Shown in pieces: positions 1 to 10,318 of a DNA stretch of 64,000 bases. The stretch is from Bacteroidales bacterium (GTDB taxonomy: Bacteria; Bacteroidota; Bacteroidia; Bacteroidales; F082). The notes under the pieces are model-generated. The model was given only the letters and a program-made list of their open reading frames with translations, ran no database searches and was not told the origin of the DNA. Every line of letters starts with the position of its first letter. Positions within the stretch are counted from its first letter, which is position 1. The stretch covers positions 62,001 to 126,000 of the forward strand of contig JAEEJS010000004.1 in assembly GCA_016282015.1 (NCBI GenBank). Direction: 5' to 3'. Position numbers and translations under genes: made by a program.

Positions 1-480
1 GAAGGCAAGGAGTCACACTACGACTATTCCATAGTTTATTCGTTGAACGAGCATGTTCTTGTAACTCTGGGTAAGCTCAGCGCCAAAACCCTCAAGCTGT
101 TCGACGTGAAGAAGGAAGTCTATCACGCTACCTTCGACTGGGACGCTGTTTTGAAAGTGGTGAAAGGTTTAAAGACCATAAGCTTCACCGCACTGCCCAA
201 GTTCCCGAGCGTGCGCCGCGACCTCGCCTTAGTCATGGACAAGAACGTCACATTCGAGCAGGTGAAACAGGTGGCTCTGTCCGCAGAGAAATACATTCTC
301 AAGTCGGTCAACCTGTTTGACATCTACGAAGGCGACAAGATTCCGGCAGGCAAGAAACAGTATGCAGTGAGCTTCACCTTGCAGGACACACAGAAGACCT
401 TGACCGACAAGGTCATCGACAAGACAATGGCAAAGATTCAGCAGTCAATAGAGCAACAACTTAACGCCACATTGAGATGA
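1..480 (+). CDS. pheT: Phenylalanine--tRNA ligase beta subunit, C-terminal part (truncated by window start)
   Basis: Frame open from base 1; FDX-ACB-like C-terminus FPSVRRDLALVMDKNVTFEQV...VNLFDIYEGDKIPAGKKQYAVSFTLQDTQKTLTD. Confidence 0.93.
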   Translation, partial: EGKESHYDYSIVYSLNEHVLVTLGKLSAKTLKLFDVKKEVYHATFDWDAVLKVVKGLKTISFTALPKFPSVRRDLALVMDKNVTFEQVKQVALSAEKYILKSVNLFDIYEGDKIPAGKKQYAVSFTLQDTQKTLTDKVIDKTMAKIQQSIEQQLNATLR

Positions 481-1673
481 CCGATATCCAAGCCATAAAA
501 CAGCGTTTCGGCATAATCGGCAACGACCCCAACCTGAACCGTGCCATAGAGGTGGCGGTGCAGGTGGCCGCCACCGACCTCACCGTGTTCATCAACGGCG
601 AGAGCGGTACCGGTAAGGACGTCTTCCCGCAAATCATACACCAGAACAGCAGCCGCAAGCATGGCCCCTACTTCGCCATCAACTGCGGTGCCATTCCGGA
701 GGGAACCATAGACTCCGAGCTGTTTGGCCACGAAAAAGGCTCATTCACAGGAGCTTACGATACCCGTAAGGGTTATTTCGAGGTGGCTGACGGCGGCACC
801 CTCTTTCTGGACGAGGTAGGCGAACTGCCTCTGGCCACACAGGCCCGTCTGCTGAGAGTGCTCGAAAACGGTGAGTTCATCAAGGTAGGTTCATCCAAAA
901 TACAGAAAACCAACGTGCGTGTGGTGGCGGCGACTAACCTCGACATCCCTACAGCCATCGAAAAAGGCCGTTTCCGCGAGGATCTGTACTATCGCCTCAA
1001 CACCGTGCCTATCCATATTCCGGCACTGCGCGAGCGCAAAGACGACATCAAGCTGTTGTTCCGCAAGTTCGCCTCAGACTTTGCCGAAAAATACCACATT
1101 CCGGCCCTGCAGCTCACACAGGAGGCTCTCACCATGCTTGAGCACTACCGCTGGGACGGCAACATCCGTCAGCTGAAAAACGTCACCGAGCAGATATCCA
1201 TCATAGAGACTTCGAGGCTTATCACCCCTGAGGTTCTTAAGAATTATCTGCCTGTGCAGACTGTGCTGCCGGCCATCTTCCAGGACGAAAGCAAAGCCGA
1301 CTCCATCTCGGAACGCGAAATCCTCTACAAGGTACTTTTCGACATGCGCAAAGACATCACCGAGCTGCGCAAGACAGTCGACGAGCTGACAGCCGGCCAG
1401 GTACAGACCGTGCAGCCCATCAAGGGAACCACGGTGCTCAACCATGTCAGTCACGACAATGTGGTGGAATACGACAACGCCCAGGACGTGGAGGTGGAAT
1501 ACCTGCAGGAAAAGTCTCCGGCCGACAGCCTCTCGCTTCAGGACAAGGAGAACGAAGTTATCTGCAAAGCCCTTCGCAAGCACAACGGCAAGCGCAAAGA
1601 CGCCGCCAAGGAGCTTGGCATAAGCGAGCGCACCCTCTACAGAAAGATTAAGGAATACGATATAAAAATGTGA
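477..1673 (+). CDS. Sigma-54 dependent transcriptional activator (AAA+ domain plus Fis-type HTH, no receiver domain)
   Basis: Walker A GESGTGKD, GSFTGA loop (GAFTGA variant), GGTLFLDEVGELP, C-terminal HTH KELGISERTLYRKIKEY; overlaps pheT stop by 4 nt. Confidence 0.9.
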   Translation: MTDIQAIKQRFGIIGNDPNLNRAIEVAVQVAATDLTVFINGESGTGKDVFPQIIHQNSSRKHGPYFAINCGAIPEGTIDSELFGHEKGSFTGAYDTRKGYFEVADGGTLFLDEVGELPLATQARLLRVLENGEFIKVGSSKIQKTNVRVVAATNLDIPTAIEKGRFREDLYYRLNTVPIHIPALRERKDDIKLLFRKFASDFAEKYHIPALQLTQEALTMLEHYRWDGNIRQLKNVTEQISIIETSRLITPEVLKNYLPVQTVLPAIFQDESKADSISEREILYKVLFDMRKDITELRKTVDELTAGQVQTVQPIKGTTVLNHVSHDNVVEYDNAQDVEVEYLQEKSPADSLSLQDKENEVICKALRKHNGKRKDAAKELGISERTLYRKIKEYDIKM

Positions 1674-2179
1674 TGCTGAAACGAATCAATACATTATTAA
1701 TATTAATGACAGCCCTCTTACTGATGGGCTGCGGAGTGTATTCCTTCACCGGCGCCAGCATTCCGGCCGAGGCCAAGACGGTGTCCATTCAGTATTTCCC
1801 CAACAATGCCAACCTGGTGAACCCTCTGCTCAGCGACATGATCACCAACACCTTGAGGGACTACTTCATGAACCAGACCTCTCTCGACGAGGTAGCCAAC
1901 GACGGCGACCTTGCCATAGAAGGCGAGATTGTCGACTACAAGACCTCGCCAACGGCTATCACAGGCGACCAGGTAGCGGCGTTGAACCGCCTCACCATCA
2001 CTGTCAATGTAAGGTTTTTCAACAGATTCGACGAATCGAAGAACTTCGAACAGAAGTTTTCACAATATGAGGACTACCCCAGCACTCAAGAGTTGACTTC
2101 GGTGCAAGAGACGCTTATAGGCACCATCTGCGACAAGCTGTGCGAGGACATTTTCAACAAAGCGGTAGTCAACTGGTAA
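1670..2179 (+). CDS. lptE: LptE-like LPS assembly lipoprotein
   Basis: Lipoprotein signal LLLMGCGVYSFTGASIP; Bacteroidota LptE-like sequence and gene context. Confidence 0.75.
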   Translation: MMLKRINTLLILMTALLLMGCGVYSFTGASIPAEAKTVSIQYFPNNANLVNPLLSDMITNTLRDYFMNQTSLDEVANDGDLAIEGEIVDYKTSPTAITGDQVAALNRLTITVNVRFFNRFDESKNFEQKFSQYEDYPSTQELTSVQETLIGTICDKLCEDIFNKAVVNW

Positions 2180-2917
2180 ATGGACAAAGTCAGGCTGACA
2201 CGGTTGATGGAGCACCCTGAAATGATTGAAACTCAGGATGTTGACGAACTGGAGAAACTGGTTCGACAGTACCCATATTTTACAGCCGGACAGGTGCTGC
2301 TTGCAGTGGGGATGGCACGCACTCAAGACGAGCGCGCCTTACAGCAACTGCATTTGGCGGCAGCCATGGCGCCCGACCGCAACACCTTGCGCAAGCTCTG
2401 CACCCAGCTGCCAGACGAATACATTCCAACTGCTGAAGTTAATGATTATCAACAAGATATCACTCCTGAAAAGACCATTTTGATTCCAGAGATAGACTTG
2501 GGCGACAGTTCAGACGACATAGACCGTGAGGTGGCTCTGCTCGAAGAGAAGAAAAAGACCCTCGACGAGTTGATGTCCATAATCGATAACAAGATAGCTG
2601 AGCTCGAAAAGGCCAAATCCAAGGCAAAAAAACCGGGAAAAAAGTTGTCAAAAGCCGAAATTATCGACAAATTCATTGCAGAAAACCCGTCGATTTCGCG
2701 TCCAAAACAGGAGTTTTTCAACCCGATTTCAGCCGCACAAGAGTCGGTTATCGACCAGGAAAACATCGTAAGTGAAACATTAGCAAGCATTTACGAACAG
2801 CAAGGATATTTTGAAAAAGCAATTTCAATTTATGAAAAATTAAAGTTGAAACATCCAGAAAAAAGTATTATCTTTGCGGCTCGAATTGAAGTGTTAAAAA
2901 GTAAGTTAAACAATTAA
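2180..2917 (+). CDS. Hypothetical protein with C-terminal TPR-like segment
   Basis: ORF in operon; ETLASIYEQQGYFEKAISIYEKLKLKHPEKS resembles a TPR. Confidence 0.65.
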   Translation: MDKVRLTRLMEHPEMIETQDVDELEKLVRQYPYFTAGQVLLAVGMARTQDERALQQLHLAAAMAPDRNTLRKLCTQLPDEYIPTAEVNDYQQDITPEKTILIPEIDLGDSSDDIDREVALLEEKKKTLDELMSIIDNKIAELEKAKSKAKKPGKKLSKAEIIDKFIAENPSISRPKQEFFNPISAAQESVIDQENIVSETLASIYEQQGYFEKAISIYEKLKLKHPEKSIIFAARIEVLKSKLNN

Positions 2918-2928
2918 TAATTAATAAA

Positions 2929-3252
2929 ATGTACGTAACAATTTCAGTATTGATCCTTATCGTCAGTTTTTTGATGATGTTGGTGGTTTTGGTTCAGAAC
3001 TCAAAAGGTGGCGGATTGGCATCAAACTTCTCGTCGCACAACCAGATTCTCGGTGTCCGTCAGACCACTGACTTCCTCGAGAAGACAACATGGACTCTCG
3101 CTGTCCTTTTGGTGGTTTTCTGCCTCGCTTCGAGCGTGACAATCCCAAAGAACGGAGTTCCGGGTACAGGCCGTGACACTCGCTTGCGCACTCATATCGA
3201 AACCCCTATGACAGCTCCAGCAGCTACTCCGGGCACAGAGACAGCCGAGTAA
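2929..3252 (+). CDS. secG: Preprotein translocase subunit SecG
   Basis: Two TM helices with VLVQNSKGGGLASNFS motif. Confidence 0.9.
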   Translation: MYVTISVLILIVSFLMMLVVLVQNSKGGGLASNFSSHNQILGVRQTTDFLEKTTWTLAVLLVVFCLASSVTIPKNGVPGTGRDTRLRTHIETPMTAPAATPGTETAE

Positions 3253-3270
3253 TATCTGAAAAAACAAGAC

Positions 3271-3308
3271 AAAAAAATGTCAGAATGTCACACATTCTGA
3301 CATTTTTT
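3271..3308 (+). terminator. Rho-independent terminator after secG
   Basis: AATGTCAGAATG-TCACA-CATTCTGACATT perfect stem with flanking A- and T-tracts. Confidence 0.9.
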
Positions 3309-3392
3309 ATTTTTTCCAGCCAAAAACCGCGTTTGGAATGGAATTTGATTGCTTAGGCCAAATTTTGAACAATTTATTAAAATAATTATATT

Positions 3393-3671
3393 ATGGCAAA
3401 ACTGAATATCAAACCGTTGGCAGACCGCGTCGTCATTGAACCGGCTGTCGCAGAACAGAAAACCGCAAGTGGAATCATCATCCCCGACACAGCAAAAGAG
3501 AAACCTCAGCAAGGCACAGTGGTGGCAGTCGGCCCTGGCACAAAGGACAACCCTGTCACAGTGAAGGTCGGTGACACAGTCATCTACGGCAAATACGCCG
3601 GCACCGAGTTCCACCTGGACGGCAAAGACTATATGATCATGCGTGAAAACGACATCATCGCTATCATCTAA
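3393..3671 (+). CDS. groES: Co-chaperonin GroES
   Basis: [41 protein letters not shown]. Confidence 0.97.
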   Translation: MAKLNIKPLADRVVIEPAVAEQKTASGIIIPDTAKEKPQQGTVVAVGPGTKDNPVTVKVGDTVIYGKYAGTEFHLDGKDYMIMRENDIIAII

Positions 3672-3680
3672 ATTTTGTAA

Positions 3681-5336
<1,656 letters not shown>

Positions 5337-5359
5337 TTCTAAGTTAAAGTTTAGAATTA

Positions 5360-5396
5360 AAAGAGCGCGAAGCGGCGTTGCCGCTTCGCGCTTTTA
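5360..5396 (+). terminator. Rho-independent terminator after groEL
   Basis: AGCGCGAAGCGGC-GTT-GCCGCTTCGCGCT followed by TTT. Confidence 0.88.
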
Positions 5397-5448
5397 TTTA
5401 TTCCACTCGACATCAAGTCGAGATCATGAACCGAGCTTGTTCTTTTCC

Positions 5449-6969
5449 TTAGTGTGTCACCACAAATCTCTGTGTCTTACCGCCCACTTTCACGAAGTAG
5501 ACGCCGTTTTCGTATGAGGAAGTGTTGATGTTCAGCTCGTCTTTAGCCACAAACTCGGCCACTTTCTGACCGATGGCGTTGTAAACCGTAACATTGCCGA
5601 GGTTCTTACCGCTGATCTTCACAAATTCGTTGGCCGGATTAGGATAGATGACGGTGTTGTCTGCTGCGATATCACCTATGGCATCGTCACATTCATACTG
5701 CAGAATACCCTCTTCTGTCATGTAAATAATCATGTATTCGAGTGTAGGAGGATAGATGTCGCGCTGTGCAAAGGTGTGGTCGGGACGGATGAGCATGATG
5801 GTCGGATAGAGACCAACCGGAATGGCTTGGGCTATGGTGTTGCCGCCGCCGTCACGGCTGATGGTAGGATATTTGACATCGAAATTCTGCACCCATGCCT
5901 GGCAGGTTTCGTCGTTGCCGTTAGGGCTGATTTCCATGAAGAACACATCGTGTTGGTTGCAGCCGTACAGAGAGTAGGCAGTGACCATGTCCTGCATTAT
6001 GTTTTCGCTGTATGGGTCGTCTGTGAGGAAGAAGTTGATAAGCACATACTGTCCTGAGTCAAGTATGCTGTACAGATTTATCTCGTTACCGTCGATGTCG
6101 GTGCCTGTGAAGTCATCTATGGTCTCTCCACCGCCACCCGAGGTGGTGGTGACAGTCTCCATGGCCACATCGTAAAGGTTGCCGTCAGCGTCAGCCGGGA
6201 CGGCGCAAATCTGATATTCGGTGTTGCCGGTGAGTTCAGTGAAAGTGTGGCTGATCACATCGTCCCCAGGGAATCCGTATGTCTGCAGATATTCAGGAAG
6301 CTGAAGACCCGCTGCCGCTGTCCACTGGTTGAACTCGGCCTCGGTAGCCATCATATAATAATAGGTTGCGCAATCGTCGTTTGGGGTGAATGTGGCTGTA
6401 ACCTCGGTCTCAAGCACCTGGTCGACTGCAATTGTCACCTCAGGATTGACCACAGTGCCGCACTCATGCTGCTCTATGCCGTATGGAGCCAGGGCGTTGA
6501 TGACGGTCTGGGCGTTGTTGATAGGCCAAAGGTCGTTGATCACTATTGAATGGTCGGGAGCCACCAGAATCACTGTAGGATACTGCTGAATGCCGTACTG
6601 GCTGCAGATAGATGTTCCGCCGCCTGCGCCGCTGATGGTTGGATATTCAATGCCGAAATTGTTTACCCAGTTCAGGCAGGCCGCGTCGCTGTCGCCCGTG
6701 GCAATCTCAATGAAATAGACATCGTGCATGTTACAGCCCAGTGCATAGTAAGCCTCCGCAATCTTTGGCGTGGCCTGCTGGCAAGGACCGCAGGTGGTGA
6801 AGAAGAAGTCGATGAGCACATACTGTCCTCCGGCTAGCAAGTCGAACAGATGCACTTCGGTTCCGTGCACGTCGTTAACCGTAAAGTCGACGGCTGTTGT
6901 CAATGGACACTGAGCGAATACATTGACGCTCAATATCATAGCAAAAATGAATGTAAAGAGTTTTTTCAT
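5449..6969 (-). CDS. Secreted tandem thioredoxin-fold (TlpA-like) protein with T9SS type A sorting domain
   Basis: Signal peptide; FTTCGPCQQ in first thioredoxin domain, degenerate second domain; C-terminal VIYPNPANEFVKI...GVYFVKVGGKTQRFVVTH. Confidence 0.85.
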   Translation of the reverse strand: MKKLFTFIFAMILSVNVFAQCPLTTAVDFTVNDVHGTEVHLFDLLAGGQYVLIDFFFTTCGPCQQATPKIAEAYYALGCNMHDVYFIEIATGDSDAACLNWVNNFGIEYPTISGAGGGTSICSQYGIQQYPTVILVAPDHSIVINDLWPINNAQTVINALAPYGIEQHECGTVVNPEVTIAVDQVLETEVTATFTPNDDCATYYYMMATEAEFNQWTAAAGLQLPEYLQTYGFPGDDVISHTFTELTGNTEYQICAVPADADGNLYDVAMETVTTTSGGGGETIDDFTGTDIDGNEINLYSILDSGQYVLINFFLTDDPYSENIMQDMVTAYSLYGCNQHDVFFMEISPNGNDETCQAWVQNFDVKYPTISRDGGGNTIAQAIPVGLYPTIMLIRPDHTFAQRDIYPPTLEYMIIYMTEEGILQYECDDAIGDIAADNTVIYPNPANEFVKISGKNLGNVTVYNAIGQKVAEFVAKDELNINTSSYENGVYFVKVGGKTQRFVVTH

Positions 6970-7009
6970 GATAATTATTATGTGTTAGACATTTGTTTTT
7001 ACATCAAGG

Positions 7010-7017
7010 CAAAAGTA
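7010..7017 (-). promoter_or_regulatory. Bacteroidota -7 box TACTTTTG for the 6969 gene
   Basis: Minus-strand TACTTTTG matches TAnnTTTG upstream of the start codon. Confidence 0.55.
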
Positions 7018-7077
7018 CAAAAAAATTTAATGATTTAAAAAACTTCACAAACTTTTTAACTTAACGAACTTTTTTAC

Positions 7078-7085
7078 TAATTTTG
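7078..7085 (+). promoter_or_regulatory. Bacteroidota -7 box TAATTTTG upstream of HMG-CoA reductase
   Basis: TAATTTTGCA ending 9 nt before ATG at 7095. Confidence 0.6.
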
Positions 7086-7094
7086 CACCTTGTT

Positions 7095-8417
7095 ATGGAA
7101 GAGAATAAACCCAGAAAACGCGACCGCATCAAGGCGGGATTTTCGAAGCTTCTGAAAGAGGACAAGCTCAAAGCTGTTTCAGAATATATCGAGAATCCGG
7201 GCGAGTTTATCGCCCTTCTGAAAGGTTTCTGGTACAGCGACAGCGAGAAGCAAAAACAGTTCGACGAGTTCAGCGAGAACACCATCTCCAATTTCCACAT
7301 TCCTTACGGCATCTCCCCCAATGTGCTGATTAACGGCAAAATTTACATGGTGCCTATGGTTATAGAGGAGAGCAGTGTTGTCGCGGCGGCGTCCGCCGCC
7401 GCGAAATTCTGGGGCGATCGCGGAGGCTTCCACGCCGAAGTGGTTGACGTTCAGAAGGTTGGTCAACTGCATTTCTGCTACAAAGGCGACAAGCAAACTC
7501 TCCAGAGCCTCATGCCGGAAATCGAGACCGAGCTGCGAGCCTCCACCAAAGACATGACCGTCAAGATGGAGAAGAGAGGCGGCGGCATACTCGACATCAA
7601 GCTCATCGACTTCACCGACAGGCTTCCCGACTATTACCAGCTGCGCGTCACTTTCAACACCTGCGACTCCATGGGAGCCAACTTCATCAACTCCTGTCTG
7701 GAGACTTTCGGCCACACACTGCAGGACTACTTCCTCCGCAAGGGCGAGACCGTCGAGATAGTGATGGCCATTCTCTCCAACTACACCCCCGACTGCCGCG
7801 TCAAGGTATGGGTTGAGTGCCCGGTTTACGACCTCGACGGAGTGGACGAACACCTCGACGGCAAGGCTTTTGCCGAGAAGTTCAAAAAAGCAGTCGACAT
7901 AGCACATATTGACGAATATCGCGCCACCACTCATAACAAAGGCATTTACAACGGTATAGACGCAGTGGTCATAGCCACCGGCAACGACTTCCGCGCCACA
8001 GAGGCTGCAGGTCACTCCTACGCTGCTCGCAACGGACATTACGAGTCGCTGACCTCCTGCGAAATCAACGACGACATGTTCAAGTTCACCCTCGAGGTGC
8101 CTATGGCACTGGGTACCATAGGCGGTCTGACCAGCCTCCACCCTCTCGCCAAGGAATCGCTTGAACTGCTGGGCCATCCGTCGGCTCCAGAGCTGATGAC
8201 CATAGCCGCAACCATGGGTTTGGCCAACAACTATGCCGCAGTCAAGTCGTTGACTACCAAAGGTATACAACAAGGTCACATGAAGATGCACCTTGCCAAC
8301 ATACTCAACCAGCTTGGCGCCACCGACCAACAAAAATCCGCCGCTCTGGTCTATTTCAAAGACAAAACCGTCACCTATGCCGGAGTCGAAGAGTTCCTTC
8401 GTCATAACAATGAATAA
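7095..8417 (+). CDS. Hydroxymethylglutaryl-CoA reductase (degradative/class II type)
   Basis: VIEESSVVAAASAAAKFW, MGANFINSCLE, LEVPMALGTIGGLTSLHP; the ORF track start (TTG 7083) is replaced by ATG 7095. Confidence 0.92.
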   Translation: MEENKPRKRDRIKAGFSKLLKEDKLKAVSEYIENPGEFIALLKGFWYSDSEKQKQFDEFSENTISNFHIPYGISPNVLINGKIYMVPMVIEESSVVAAASAAAKFWGDRGGFHAEVVDVQKVGQLHFCYKGDKQTLQSLMPEIETELRASTKDMTVKMEKRGGGILDIKLIDFTDRLPDYYQLRVTFNTCDSMGANFINSCLETFGHTLQDYFLRKGETVEIVMAILSNYTPDCRVKVWVECPVYDLDGVDEHLDGKAFAEKFKKAVDIAHIDEYRATTHNKGIYNGIDAVVIATGNDFRATEAAGHSYAARNGHYESLTSCEINDDMFKFTLEVPMALGTIGGLTSLHPLAKESLELLGHPSAPELMTIAATMGLANNYAAVKSLTTKGIQQGHMKMHLANILNQLGATDQQKSAALVYFKDKTVTYAGVEEFLRHNNE

Positions 8418-9330
8418 GTTTCACGCTAACGGCAAGTTCCTGCTTTCGGGCGAATACCTTGTTCTGCAAGGCGCCAAGGCCTTGGCTTTGCCATTAAAAC
8501 TCGGGCAGTCGCTAGAAGTGAAAACCGTCAACATACAGAGCGGAATGGTCCATTGGGACGCATACACTCCCAAAGGTTTTTGGTTCGCCTCAATTTTCAG
8601 CAAATATGGTTTTACGGTTCATGCCTCCGACGACATGCAGAAAGCCGACACCCTCTGTAAGATTTTCAGCGAGATTAAGTCTTTGAATCCCAATATATTA
8701 CAAGGCCAGGACGATTACTTCTTCACCACCCGTCTGGAGTTCGACAAAGACTGGGGCATGGGCAGCAGCTCCACCCTCATCTCCCTGTTGGCTCAATGGG
8801 CTGGGGTCGACCCTTACGAGCTTCTGCGCCGCACAATGGGCGGCTCAGGCTACGACATAGCCTGCGCCACAGCCTCCAAGCCATTGACCTACCGGCTGGC
8901 AGACAGCATACCTTTGGTCGAAGAAGTGGATTTCAATCCGTCATTCGCCCAAAATCTGTACTTCGTCTACCAAGGCCACAAGCAAAACTCCGGAAAAGAG
9001 GTGAAATCTTTCAAAGAAAGGGCACAAAAAGAAAAATTCTCAGATGAAATCCATGAAATATCGGAGATTTCGGATGCTTTGATAAAAACTGATTCTTTCG
9101 ACGTTTTCTGCGCTCTTCTGATCCGCCATGAAACCATAATGAGCCACTGTCTGGAGCAGCTCCCTCTAAAGGCCAGTTTCCCCGATTTTCAAGGAACCGT
9201 AAAATCTTTGGGTGCCTGGGGCGGTGATTTCTTCCTGGCAGCAACCGAACTTCCGGAAAAAGAAGTCTTTAGTTACTTCAACATTAAAGGATTAAAAACC
9301 GTTTTGAAATACGACGAGATTGTCCTGTAG
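8410..9330 (+). CDS. GHMP kinase of the GYDIA-motif family (mevalonate pathway-associated)
   Basis: GKFLLSGEYLVL, WGMGSSSTLISLLAQW, GGSGYDIACA; overlaps HMG-CoA reductase stop by 8 nt; ATG at 8410. Confidence 0.88.
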   Translation: MNKFHANGKFLLSGEYLVLQGAKALALPLKLGQSLEVKTVNIQSGMVHWDAYTPKGFWFASIFSKYGFTVHASDDMQKADTLCKIFSEIKSLNPNILQGQDDYFFTTRLEFDKDWGMGSSSTLISLLAQWAGVDPYELLRRTMGGSGYDIACATASKPLTYRLADSIPLVEEVDFNPSFAQNLYFVYQGHKQNSGKEVKSFKERAQKEKFSDEIHEISEISDALIKTDSFDVFCALLIRHETIMSHCLEQLPLKASFPDFQGTVKSLGAWGGDFFLAATELPEKEVFSYFNIKGLKTVLKYDEIVL

Positions 9331-9343
9331 TCACTAAAAATTC

Positions 9344-9679
9344 CTACATCACCGCTCGCATTAAGCTTTCTTTTACAAAAGCGTTAAGCGATATGCCTTC
9401 AGCTTGAGCCATTGCGGCAGCTTTGGCATGAAGCTCAACAGGAATTCTAATATTAAAACTTCCACTGTATGATTTGTGAAGTTCAATTCCATTAACCTTG
9501 CAATGTTCAATGTAATCATCAACGGCATTGACAAAATCAGCCTTAAGTTCAGACAATGTTTGTCCTTCGTAGGTTATCAAAACACCTTTATCAAGCCCGA
9601 GAACTTTCCCATAAAGGGTGTCATCCTCAAGCTCGGCTTCAATGCTTCCGATAAATCCTTTGTATTTTAATGTTTCCAT
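9344..9679 (-). CDS. hicB: HicB family antitoxin
   Basis: N-terminal HicB-like fold (YKGFIGSIEAELEDDTLYGKVLGL), C-terminal arc-like SFNIRIPVELHAKAAAMAQAEGISLNAFVKESL; adjacent hicA. Confidence 0.87.
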   Translation of the reverse strand: METLKYKGFIGSIEAELEDDTLYGKVLGLDKGVLITYEGQTLSELKADFVNAVDDYIEHCKVNGIELHKSYSGSFNIRIPVELHAKAAAMAQAEGISLNAFVKESLMRAVM

Positions 9680-9680
9680 T

Positions 9681-9938
9681 TTATATTAGATTATTATTTT
9701 GCAAATATATTACAATGTCTTTCAATGCATTAGGTTTTATTATAGATGTCGGATGAGGCTTATGAGCCAAATACTGCAACTGCTTATCACGATTATAAAA
9801 CCTTATCCTCGATCCTGATGTTTTTCCTTTGTTATCAATTTCAAATCCCAACTGTATCAACAATGATTCCAATTCCGCAAACGTGAAATCCTTCGGCAAC
9901 ATCAACAACCGCTGTACCAACTTTTCTTTCTTACTCAT
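9681..9938 (-). CDS. hicA: HicA family mRNA interferase toxin
   Basis: FTFAELESLLIQLGFEIDNKGKTSGSRIRFYN...AHKPHPTSIIKP with the HicA-type G-S-R / H-K-P-H region. Confidence 0.87.
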   Translation of the reverse strand: MSKKEKLVQRLLMLPKDFTFAELESLLIQLGFEIDNKGKTSGSRIRFYNRDKQLQYLAHKPHPTSIIKPNALKDIVIYLQNNNLI

Positions 9939-9943
9939 ACTTC

Positions 9944-9966
9944 TTGCAACTATAATTCAGTTGCAA
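9944..9966. promoter_or_regulatory. Candidate HicB operator: TTGCAACT-N7-AGTTGCAA palindrome
   Basis: Perfect 8-bp inverted repeat starting 6 nt upstream of the hicA ATG. Confidence 0.6.
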
Positions 9967-10010
9967 AAATACATATAATTTTTGAATTGTCAAGTTTTTT
10001 TTGAAAAAAT

Positions 10011-10243
10011 GTTTTTTTGTTCTTTCCCTTGATGGAAATAACCAAAGATCAAGGCCCGAATTATCGGCCTCCGCTGCAGCCGGTCTAAGGCTGTGATACT
10101 CAGCGCGGGGAGTGCTTCTTTCAGAAGCAAACGACAGGGCGCCCCGCTTGAGTATCAATGCCTTATCCCGTCTTTTGGGCCATCGCTGCCCCGCGATTCG
10201 GGCCGGGCCACCGCACCGCGAAGCGACGTGGGGGCGAAGCCCC
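10011..10243 (+). repeat. Structured inverted-repeat element, copy 1
   Basis: Homologous to the reverse complement of 12541-12766; internal stems GGCCCGAAT/ATTCGGGCC, TGATACTCA/TGAGTATCA, GCGGGG/CCCCGC, GCTTCT-TTC-AGAAGC. Confidence 0.85.
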
Positions 10244-10290
10244 GAAGAGATTATTTTTCCAGAATGTTTTATTTTCTTCGAAAAAATCCT

Positions 10291-10298
10291 TATTTTTG
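10291..10298 (+). promoter_or_regulatory. Bacteroidota -7 box TATTTTTG upstream of first island gene
   Basis: TATTTTTGCA 20 nt before ATG 10319. Confidence 0.5.
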
Positions 10299-10318
10299 CA
10301 TTGTTAAACAACAATTAT

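Noticed and set aside
3339-3352. Possible sigma-54 promoter (TGGAATTTGATTGC) upstream of groES
   Set aside because: GG and GC are separated by 9 nt instead of the required 10 and the -24 box is poor.
7179-8405. 408-aa minus-strand ORF antisense to HMG-CoA reductase
   Set aside because: Shadow ORF opposite a well-supported gene; composition is typical of reverse-strand artefacts.
10112-10318. N-terminal extension of the 428-aa ORF starting at 10112
   Set aside because: This part translates the structured repeat; a signal peptide starts at ATG 10319 with a TATTTTTG promoter just upstream.
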